Origin: Sphingopyxis macrogoltabida
GTDB taxonomy: Bacteria > Pseudomonadota > Alphaproteobacteria > Sphingomonadales > Sphingomonadaceae
Length of the DNA stretch: 64,000 bases
Assembly: GCA_003241685.1 (NCBI GenBank)
Contig: QFPJ01000015.1
Span: 1 to 64,000, forward strand
Direction: 5' to 3'
Shown: positions 26,529-33,774 of the stretch, one piece after another
How positions within the stretch are numbered: the stretch's first letter is position 1
How the letters are laid out: each line of letters begins with the position of its first letter
Notes under the pieces: generated by a model
Told to the model about the DNA's origin: nothing
Database searches by the model: none
Seen by the model: the letters and a program-made list of their open reading frames with translations, nothing else
Made by a program: the position numbers and the translations under genes

Positions 26529-27380
26529 ATGCTGAAAACTGCCTTTATCGGATATGGAGAAGCCGGCGCCGCATTCGCGGGCGCGCCGGCGTGGACGGGG
26601 TTGGCCCGCACGTTCGACATCAAGTTCGACGATCCGGCGCAGGCGGCCGACGTCCACGCGCGATGCCGCGCCGACGGGGTCGGCATCGCCGCCAATCTGT
26701 CCGAGCTGCTGACCGATGCCGATGCCGTGATCAGCGTCGTGACCGCCGATCAGGCCGTCGGCGCCGCGCAGGCCGCGAGCCGGATGATCGGCGCCGACCG
26801 ATATTATCTGGACTTCAACTCCGTCGCGCCCGCCACCAAGCGCCAGGCGTCCGCCGCGATCGAGGCGACGGGCAGCCATTATATCGATGTTGCGGTCATG
26901 GCCCCCGTGCGCGGGAGCCGGCTTTCGACCCCCCTGCTGGTCAGCGGTCCCGAAGCGGAACGCGGACGCGAAATTCTGGTCCAGCTCGGATTTCAGCAGG
27001 TCCGCACCGTCGGGGTTCAGATCGGCGATGCATCGGCAATCAAGATGCTGCGCTCGATCGTCATCAAGGGCATCGAGGCGTTGACCGTGCAATGCCTGCT
27101 GGCCGCGGATCGCGCCGACGTGGTGGAGGAAGTGCTGACCGCGCTCGGGTCCGAGTGGGTCGCCCGGATCGGCTATAATCTGGAACGGGTCGTGGTGCAC
27201 GGCGAGCGCCGCGCCGCCGAACTCGACGAGGTCGCCCTGATGCTCGATTCGCTCGACATGCCGACGGAAATGGTCCGGGCGGCCGCCGCGGTGCATCGCA
27301 GCCTTCGCGTAGCCGGAACCTTGTCGGACGAATTGCAGGAACGCTTTCTGGCGTCCGACATCAGGCGGACCATCTCATGA
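26529..27380 (+). CDS. NAD(P)-binding DUF1932 oxidoreductase (6-phosphogluconate-dehydrogenase-like)
   Basis: This 283-residue protein belongs to the beta-hydroxyacid-dehydrogenase superfamily. A Rossmann start KTAFIGYGEAGAAFA is followed by a DUF1932-type C-terminal helical domain around IGDASAIKMLRSIVIKGIEA, where the Lys of SAIKML is the likely catalytic position. It overlaps ligJ by 4 bp (ATGA), so it works in the same unit. Similar genes lie beside aromatic lower pathways, but I know of no firmly assigned reaction. Possible roles are reduction of an oxo-acid intermediate or oxidation of a hydroxy-acid entering the pathway. Family sure, substrate unknown. Confidence 0.85.
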   Translation: MLKTAFIGYGEAGAAFAGAPAWTGLARTFDIKFDDPAQAADVHARCRADGVGIAANLSELLTDADAVISVVTADQAVGAAQAASRMIGADRYYLDFNSVAPATKRQASAAIEATGSHYIDVAVMAPVRGSRLSTPLLVSGPEAERGREILVQLGFQQVRTVGVQIGDASAIKMLRSIVIKGIEALTVQCLLAADRADVVEEVLTALGSEWVARIGYNLERVVVHGERRAAELDEVALMLDSLDMPTEMVRAAAAVHRSLRVAGTLSDELQERFLASDIRRTIS

Positions 27381-28456
27381 CGCTGATCATAGACTGCCAC
27401 GGTCATTACACGACCGCACCCGATGCCCATGATATCTGGCGCCGCGCGCAACTCGGCGCGGCGACCGAGGGAAATGCGCCTCCCCCCTATCCCGTGATCA
27501 GCGACGACGAGATTCGCACCTCGATCGAACACAACCAGCTTCGCCTTATCGAAGAACGCGGCATCGACATGACGCTGTTCAGTCCGCGGGCATCGACGAT
27601 GGCGCCGCACCTCGGCACCATCGGAACCAGCAGAAGCTGGGCCGCGCACAGCAACGAACTGATCGCGCGCGTCTGCGATCTTTTTCCGCATCGCTTCACC
27701 GGCGTCTGCATGCTGCCGCAGGCACCGGGAGCGGGGCTGGCAGAGGCGATTTCGGAACTGGAACGCTGCATCGTCGAACTCGGCTTCGTCGGCTGCAATC
27801 TCAATCCGGACCCCGGCGGCGGCGGCTTCGATCACCCTCCGCTCACCGACCGCTACTGGTATCCGCTGTACGAAAAGCTGTGCGAACTTGACGTCCCGGC
27901 CATGATCCATGTGTCGGGCAGTTGCAATCGCGCGATGCACGCGACCGGCGCCTATTATATCGCGGCGGATACCATTGCCTTCATGCAGCTGCTGGAAGGC
28001 GATCTTTTCAGCGATTTTCCCGCGCTCCGCTTCATCATCCCGCACGGCGGCGGCGCCGTCCCCTATCATTGGGGACGCTACCGGGGGCTCGCCGACATGC
28101 TGGGCAAACCGAGCCTGGGGTCGCACTTGATGAAGAACATCTATTTCGACACCTGCGTCTATCATCAGCCCGGCATCAACCTGCTCGGCGAGGTCGTCGA
28201 CACGTCGAACATCCTGTTCGGATCGGAAATGATCGGCGCGGTTCGCGGCATCGACAGCCAGACCGGCCGCTATTTCGACGACACGCGCCATTATATCGAG
28301 AATTCGTCGCTGACCGCCGGCCAGAAGCACGACATATTCGAGAACAACGCCCGGCGGGTATTTCCAAGATTGAACGCAAAACTCGCCGCGCGGCATGATG
28401 CACGGGCGATGCCGAACGGCTTGTGGGTGGACGGCCCATCGTCGTCGGTCCGATAA
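27377..28456 (+). CDS. ligJ: 4-Oxalomesaconate hydratase
   Basis: This 359-residue amidohydrolase-superfamily enzyme adds water to the tautomerised 4-oxalomesaconate to give 4-carboxy-4-hydroxy-2-oxoadipate, the LigK substrate. The metal motif DCHGHYT opens the protein. ERGIDMTLFSPRASTMAPH, GFVGCNLNPDPGGGGFDHPP, VPAMIHVSGSCNRAMHATGA and IPHGGGAVPYHWGRYRGLAD follow, close to Sphingobium LigJ as I recall it. The C-terminus is slightly longer than the usual length of about 340. It is co-transcribed with the DUF1932 gene and lies downstream of the LysR gene. It could be mistaken for a decarboxylase of the same superfamily, but the sequence and neighbours favour LigJ strongly. Confidence 0.95.
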   Translation: MTLIIDCHGHYTTAPDAHDIWRRAQLGAATEGNAPPPYPVISDDEIRTSIEHNQLRLIEERGIDMTLFSPRASTMAPHLGTIGTSRSWAAHSNELIARVCDLFPHRFTGVCMLPQAPGAGLAEAISELERCIVELGFVGCNLNPDPGGGGFDHPPLTDRYWYPLYEKLCELDVPAMIHVSGSCNRAMHATGAYYIAADTIAFMQLLEGDLFSDFPALRFIIPHGGGAVPYHWGRYRGLADMLGKPSLGSHLMKNIYFDTCVYHQPGINLLGEVVDTSNILFGSEMIGAVRGIDSQTGRYFDDTRHYIENSSLTAGQKHDIFENNARRVFPRLNAKLAARHDARAMPNGLWVDGPSSSVR

Positions 28457-28552
28457 AGGAAAAAAGGCCCGCAATTTGCGATCGCGTCCTCGCCGAACGC
28501 TGATCCCCCCTCTATTCGCTGCCCGATCGGCAGCGCGCCGCGGCGTATCGGT

Positions 28553-29680
28553 TCAGGCGGCCGCGCGCGCGCCGGCGGCGGGTTCGTAGCGCCGCACGCT
28601 GGCACCGCTGCGCTTCGCCGAATAGAGTGCCTCGTCGGCCAGCGTGATCAGGCGCTCCAGATCGTCGGCGGGATCGTCGGAGACGACATAGCCGACACAG
28701 GTCGATATTTCGAGCGCCTGCTCGCCGATCACATAGGGCCGCCCGATCGTCGCCGCGATGCGCTGCGCCAGCAACCGCGCCTCGTCGGGATGTCCGATGT
28801 TGCGCTGGAACACCGCGAACTCGTCACCGCCCAGCCGCGCCGCGACGTCGCCGTCGCGCAGCGACGAGGCGAGCCGTTTACCCACCAGCGTGAGCAAGGC
28901 GTCGCCCATCGGATGGCCGAAACGGTCGTTGACCGGCTTGAAGCCGTTCAGATCGAGACAATGCACCGCGACGAGCCGCGCCGCGCGCGCTTCAAAGCCG
29001 TCCTCGTCATAGGCCTCGCGCAGCGCCAGCCGGTTCGGAAGCGCCGTCAGCGCATCCTGCCGCGCCAGCGACGCAAAGGTGAGCCCGCGGCCGATATCGG
29101 CGAGCGCGCGTGCATGCCGACCGCGAAGGCTGCCAATACCGCCCGCAAGGAAAGCGAGGGTCATGATGGCGGTCGCAACATAGAGAAGATCGCCGCCCCA
29201 CAGCGCCGCCAGCATCGGCGGTACGACCGCCATGACCATGCTTGGTATCGCGACACGCGGGCGCAACCCCACGCCCGCCGCGACCCCGGCGGCATAACCG
29301 ATCAGCAGCGCGAGCATCAGCAGATGCGCCTCGACGACCGGCAGGAGGAACAGCCGGGCACCGAACAGCCCGAGGATGAGGGCGAAGCTGAGATAGGCAA
29401 AGGCGAAGCGGCGCTCCAGCCGTCGCGCCTCCTCGATGCCCAGGCGCGGCCTGGCGGCCCGCGCGGCGTCGCGCCTGGCGATGCCGAGACGAAGCGCGGT
29501 GGAGAGGGCGCCGGGGATCAGGAGAAGCCCCAGCACGGTATCGCCGGTGCGCCAGGCGATGAGGCTTCCGCATATCAGAAAGCCTATCGACATGATGAGC
29601 GACGGCACGAAACCGGTGTAGAGGCTGCGAATCAGCTCGATCTCGATCGCGTCGGCAGGGTTCTGGCTGCGCGTTGCCAT
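28553..29680 (-). CDS. Membrane-bound diguanylate cyclase (GGDEF)
   Basis: This 375-residue enzyme makes cyclic di-GMP from two GTP. I start it at MATRSQNP, which has AGGA at good spacing; an ATG three codons upstream has no spaced site. Several hydrophobic helices occupy about residues 20-180 and form the sensor part. The catalytic domain has DALTALPNRLALR, a metal-binding DLNGFKPVNDRFGHPMGD, and an intact active site ARLGGDEFAVF. An inhibitory I-site RDGD lies exactly five residues before GGDEF, so product feedback is expected. It stands alone between the ligJ unit and the symporter. The signal is unknown. Confidence 0.93.
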   Translation of the reverse strand: MATRSQNPADAIEIELIRSLYTGFVPSLIMSIGFLICGSLIAWRTGDTVLGLLLIPGALSTALRLGIARRDAARAARPRLGIEEARRLERRFAFAYLSFALILGLFGARLFLLPVVEAHLLMLALLIGYAAGVAAGVGLRPRVAIPSMVMAVVPPMLAALWGGDLLYVATAIMTLAFLAGGIGSLRGRHARALADIGRGLTFASLARQDALTALPNRLALREAYDEDGFEARAARLVAVHCLDLNGFKPVNDRFGHPMGDALLTLVGKRLASSLRDGDVAARLGGDEFAVFQRNIGHPDEARLLAQRIAATIGRPYVIGEQALEISTCVGYVVSDDPADDLERLITLADEALYSAKRSGASVRRYEPAAGARAAA

Positions 29681-29873
29681 GGTCTTCATCCTGCGAGATC
29701 AGGGAGCGGCGTTCCGTGCGCCGAAATGAAGGGTAACGGACATTCTGTCAAACTAGACCGTTCAATATTAAGGGAATCTGAAAACGCGGCGGTGCCGACC
29801 GGCCCCATCGCGGGCCGTTCGCGCGCCTATCGCCCCTTGTCGCCCATCGACGGGCATTCCGCCCTGCCGGGGA

Positions 29874-31115
29874 TCAGCGGCGGGGCGGCGCCAGATAGAC
29901 GGACCGGTCGATTTCCCCTTCCCACCGCGCAACCGTCGTCGCGACGGTCAGATTGGCGCTCGCGCTGGGCACGGTGCGCGTCATGTCGAGCAGGCGGTCG
30001 AACGGCAGGACGAAGCCGACGATCAATGCGGTTTGCTCCGGCGCCACCCCGACGGCGGACAGGACGGCGGCCAGCATGAAAAGCGACGCGGACGGCACCG
30101 GAGCGGTGCCGAAAGCGGCCAGCGCCCCCGTCAGAAGGACGATGGCGATCACGCCGGCATCGATCGGGACCCCGAATGCCTGCAGGCTGAACATGCTGAG
30201 CAGCCCGACATACATCGCCGTGCCATCCTTGCCGATGCTCGCGCCGAGCGGCAGCACGGTCGAATAGACGCTGGACGAAACGCCCAGATTCTTGCCCGCG
30301 ACGGTCATCGCGACGGGCAGCGTCGCCGACGAAGAGGCGGTGGAAAACGCCACCACCAGCGCATCGATGATGCCCCGGAAAAAGGGCAGGACGGGCAGCC
30401 GCGCCAGCAGGCGCAGGATCAGGCTGTGGACGAACAGGATCTGGATCAGCGACCCCACGACCACCGCCAGCGCCAGCCACCCGATATTGACGAATACCGC
30501 GGCGCCATTCGCCGCGACGGCGTTGGCGATCAGCGCGAAAACCCCGATCGGCGTCGCTTCCATCACCAGGCCGACAATCTTCAGCAGCACCGCCGACAGC
30601 GATTGCAGCAGGCCCGCGAAGGGCTTTCCGGCATCACCCGCGAGCACGGTGCCGACGCCGACCAATATGGCCACGAAGATCAGCGCCAGCATGTCGCCTT
30701 TCGCCAGCGCCTCGACGATATTGAGCGGAATGATGCCGACGAGCTGGTCATAGAGCGGCACCGGGTCCCCCAGCGCCTTGGGAACCGCATCGCCGATCGG
30801 GACGCCGACGCCGGGCTCGATGATCATCGCGACCGCCATGCCCACCGAAACCGCGATCGCGGTGGTCAGCGCGAACAAGCCGACCGTCCGTCCGCCCAGC
30901 GGCCCCAGCCGCTTCGGATCGGCGAGCGTGGTGATTCCGGCGGCGATCGTGACCAGCACGATCGGGGCGACAAGCATGCGGATCGCGCGGACGAACAGGT
31001 CGCCGAATACCGCGACCTTCGGCGCGGCTTCCGGCCAGATCAGCGCGAGAAGCAGCCCGGCGAGCAACCCGCCCAGCACCCGTTTCCACAGCGGGATGGC
31101 GAACCATCTACGCAT
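29874..31115 (-). CDS. Dicarboxylate/amino acid:cation symporter (DAACS)
   Basis: This 413-residue inner-membrane carrier has the GltP/DctA-family signatures AFSTASSSATLPVAM (serine-rich re-entrant loop), GASIGKDGTAMYVG and LPFDRLLDMTRT. The Asp and Arg of DMTRT, which in glutamate transporters contact the amino group and side-chain carboxylate, are kept. The following N-x-x-x-D sodium-site motif is replaced by S-A-S-A-N, and NMDGT by GKDGT, so ion coupling may differ. It is the last gene of the D-amino-acid module, which makes D- or L-glutamate, or an N-acyl derivative, a reasonable cargo. Family certain, cargo inferred. Confidence 0.9.
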   Translation of the reverse strand: MRRWFAIPLWKRVLGGLLAGLLLALIWPEAAPKVAVFGDLFVRAIRMLVAPIVLVTIAAGITTLADPKRLGPLGGRTVGLFALTTAIAVSVGMAVAMIIEPGVGVPIGDAVPKALGDPVPLYDQLVGIIPLNIVEALAKGDMLALIFVAILVGVGTVLAGDAGKPFAGLLQSLSAVLLKIVGLVMEATPIGVFALIANAVAANGAAVFVNIGWLALAVVVGSLIQILFVHSLILRLLARLPVLPFFRGIIDALVVAFSTASSSATLPVAMTVAGKNLGVSSSVYSTVLPLGASIGKDGTAMYVGLLSMFSLQAFGVPIDAGVIAIVLLTGALAAFGTAPVPSASLFMLAAVLSAVGVAPEQTALIVGFVLPFDRLLDMTRTVPSASANLTVATTVARWEGEIDRSVYLAPPRR

Positions 31116-31236
31116 TGCGGCGCCGTCCGGCGAAAGCGATCGGGGAAAGGGCGGACCGGCATGTCATGGGCGGCCAGCCTAGGCTTGTCGCCGTCCCTCG
31201 CTGCATATCGATTGCGCGTCGCCCCATAACCACCTG

Positions 31237-32130
31237 CTATATCCCGTCGATCACCTGCGCCACGACTTTCAGAAAATCGGTCGCGAGCGCCGTCGGCGGC
31301 CGATTGTTCAGATACATGGCGTAAAGGTCGAAGGTGACGGGCGGCGTCAACGGCCGGATCGCGAGCCCTGGCGCGAGTGCGGCCTGTGCGGTGAAGCTGT
31401 CGACCACGGTAAGCCCGACGCCGGCGCGGACCAGCGCGGTGGCGATGTAGAACGTCCGGGCCGACATCGCATGATCGAACTCCAGCCCCAGCCGGCGCTG
31501 TTCCGCGATGAACATCTGGCCGATCGGACCGCTCGCTGCGACGCTGATGAAATGATGCTCGCGCAGATTGCCGAGCGCCAGGCGCGGCGGCGCATCGGCG
31601 ATGTCGGCTTCGCGGTACAGGACCACCAGTTCGCCCTCGCCCAGCCAGCGGCTGCCGATCGGCGAATTTTGCGGCACCTCCACCGCAATGGCGACATCGG
31701 TTTCGCGTTCGTGCAATTTGCGGACCAGATCGTCGTGATGCACCGTCTGCAAATCGAAGTTCACATTCGGATGATCGCGCAGGAAGCGCGCGACCGCTTC
31801 GGGCAGCACGCCCAGCGCGAGCGACGGCAGCGCCGAAATACGCAGCATCATGCCGCTGCCCCGCCGAAGGTTGCGCGCGCCTTCGCGCAGCGCGTGCACC
31901 CGATCCTGGATTTCACTGACCTCTTCGAACAGCGCATGCGCGTCGTCGGTCGGCACCAGGCGTCCGCTGGCGCGTTCGAACAGCGGGAACCCCAGGATCG
32001 ACTCCGCATGGCGCAGCGTCTTGGACACCGACGGCTGCGAAATGTTGAGCGCGCGCGCCGCGGCGCTGACCGATCCGTTGGTATAGACGGCGTAGAATAT
32101 CTCGATATGGCGCAGATTCATTCCGGCCAT
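31237..32130 (-). CDS. LysR-type transcriptional regulator
   Basis: This 297-residue regulator starts best at MAGMNLRHIEIF, preceded by GAAGG; an ATG 11 codons upstream is also open. The HTH reads YAVYTNGSVSAAARALNISQ and PSVSKTLRHAESILGFPLFE. The effector domain includes MMLRISALPSLALGVLPEAV and a hydrophobic C-terminus. It lies within the D-amino-acid module, 49 bp after a deacylase gene and 121 bp before the symporter, so local control of deacylase, receptor and symporter genes is plausible. It has the normal length, unlike the double-HTH LysR protein in the lig region. Confidence 0.9.
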   Translation of the reverse strand: MAGMNLRHIEIFYAVYTNGSVSAAARALNISQPSVSKTLRHAESILGFPLFERASGRLVPTDDAHALFEEVSEIQDRVHALREGARNLRRGSGMMLRISALPSLALGVLPEAVARFLRDHPNVNFDLQTVHHDDLVRKLHERETDVAIAVEVPQNSPIGSRWLGEGELVVLYREADIADAPPRLALGNLREHHFISVAASGPIGQMFIAEQRRLGLEFDHAMSARTFYIATALVRAGVGLTVVDSFTAQAALAPGLAIRPLTPPVTFDLYAMYLNNRPPTALATDFLKVVAQVIDGI

Positions 32131-32179
32131 GGTGACCTTCGCCCGGCCCTGCGGCAAGTCCATTTATGGCGCACGCCGG

Positions 32180-33760
32180 CTATCGCGGTGTTCGCAGAAG
32201 AACCCGGCCATAGCGTTTGGAAGCGGGCTTTCCTTCGACCAGGGCAGCTTGTCCGTTGACGAACACATAATCCATGCCGACCGCATAAGCGTGAGGCTTT
32301 TCATAGGTTGCGACATCGCGGACGGTTGCAGGATCGAAGACGATGACGTCGGCGAAGGCGCCGTCCCGCAACACCCCGCGATCGGGAATCGCCAGAATAG
32401 AAGCCGTCAGGCCCGTCGCGGCATGGATCGCCCTTTGCATGGTGATCACCGGCTTATCGAGAACATAATGGCGCAGCTTGCGCGCAAAGGCGCCATAGGC
32501 CCGCGGATGTTCCGACGTCTTTCCGAACGGCGGCAGGCCGCCGTCGGTCGATGTCATCGTCCACGGCTGCTGCATGAAGGCGGCGACATCCGCATCGCTC
32601 ATGTTGAACGATATGGTCGGCGCGCCGCCGCGCTTCAGCATGTCGATCGCGGCATCCAGCGGATCCTTGCCCTGCAGCCGTCCGATCTCGTCGAGCCGCT
32701 TGCCCTCCAGCGCCGGCTCGGGCGGGAAGCCACGGATCATCAAGGCATGCGGTCCGCCGCGCCGTTCCAGATTGGGAATCATCTCGGCCCGGATGCGCGC
32801 GCGCATGGCGGGATCACCCAGCCGCTTCGCCAGCGCGTCGGCGCCGCCCTCCTGGGCCCAGCCGGGGACGAGCGACGCCATGAGGCTCGATCCCGAAGCG
32901 GTATAGGGATATTGATCGGCCCATATCCGGACACCCGCCGCACGGGCTTCGTTGATCCGCGCGATCACCTCGGCGGATTTGCCCCACACCTGATGCCCCA
33001 GAACCTTGATATGGGTCACGATGCCGGGAATTTTCGCTTCGCGCGCGACGGTAATCACCTCATCGACCGCCGCGACGACGCCGACATCATAATTCCCCTC
33101 GTCGCGGATATGGCTGATGTAGATGGCATCGGGAAAGCGCGCCGCGGCCTTCGCCAGTCCCACGATCTCCGCCGTATCGGAATATTTGCCGGGAATATAG
33201 AAGGGCCCGTCCGACAGGCCGAACGCCCCGGCCTGCATCGCGGCGGTGACCAGCCCTTCCATCCTTTCCTGTTCAGCCGGCGTGGCAAGGCGCGCCACAT
33301 TGCCCATCACCGCACGGCGCACGGCATTGTGGCCGATCATCGGGATCACATTGACCCCCGGGATGTTGGTCCGCAAATCCATGATCTGCGGGCCCAGTTC
33401 GGCCGGCCCGCCGCCGTCGGGATTGATCGCCAGGGTCGTGATGCCCTGATGCAGCATCGGCAGCGCCGCCGCCAGTTCGGGCGTCTGGATGTTCGGCGCG
33501 GCGTGCGAGTGCGGATCGATGAAGCCCGGCGCGACGATCTTTCCCGTGGCGTCGATCTGCATCGCCGCCGTCGCCGTGGGCGGGACGATGCCCACGGCGA
33601 CGACGCGGTCGCCGGTGATGGCGACATCGGCTGCGCGGCCGGGCGTGTCGCTGCCGTCATAGACGGTGCCGCCCCGGATCAGCACGTCATAATGCTGACC
33701 CCATGCGGGCGCCGTGGTGGCGAACAGCGCGGCAAGCGATAGCCCGACCCGTTTTTTCAT
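32180..33760 (-). CDS. Exported N-acyl-D-amino-acid deacylase (D-aminoacylase, amidohydrolase superfamily)
   Basis: This 526-residue metal hydrolase removes the acyl group from N-acyl-D-amino acids. A signal peptide (MKKRVGLSLAALFATTAPAW) sends it out of the cytoplasm. The metal motif is DPHSHAAPN, with further ligands in SHIRDEGNYD and VTHIKVLGHQ, and the conserved C-terminal NMSDADVAAFM and HPRAYGAFARKL. It starts 14 bp after the TonB receptor gene and has a paralogue on the receptor's other side. Together they suggest that imported N-acyl-D-amino acids or D-residue peptides are processed in the periplasm. N-acyl-D-glutamate deacylase is a likely specificity given dgcN-dgcA upstream. Confidence 0.88.
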   Translation of the reverse strand: MKKRVGLSLAALFATTAPAWGQHYDVLIRGGTVYDGSDTPGRAADVAITGDRVVAVGIVPPTATAAMQIDATGKIVAPGFIDPHSHAAPNIQTPELAAALPMLHQGITTLAINPDGGGPAELGPQIMDLRTNIPGVNVIPMIGHNAVRRAVMGNVARLATPAEQERMEGLVTAAMQAGAFGLSDGPFYIPGKYSDTAEIVGLAKAAARFPDAIYISHIRDEGNYDVGVVAAVDEVITVAREAKIPGIVTHIKVLGHQVWGKSAEVIARINEARAAGVRIWADQYPYTASGSSLMASLVPGWAQEGGADALAKRLGDPAMRARIRAEMIPNLERRGGPHALMIRGFPPEPALEGKRLDEIGRLQGKDPLDAAIDMLKRGGAPTISFNMSDADVAAFMQQPWTMTSTDGGLPPFGKTSEHPRAYGAFARKLRHYVLDKPVITMQRAIHAATGLTASILAIPDRGVLRDGAFADVIVFDPATVRDVATYEKPHAYAVGMDYVFVNGQAALVEGKPASKRYGRVLLRTPR

Positions 33761-33774
33761 GCCCGGCCTCCCCG

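Noticed and set aside
27377..28456. Possible amidohydrolase-type decarboxylase (LigW- or ACMSD-like) or C-C hydrolase (LigY-like) for the ligJ gene.
   Set aside because: The sequence follows LigJ closely along its length, and ligK and ligU are neighbours.
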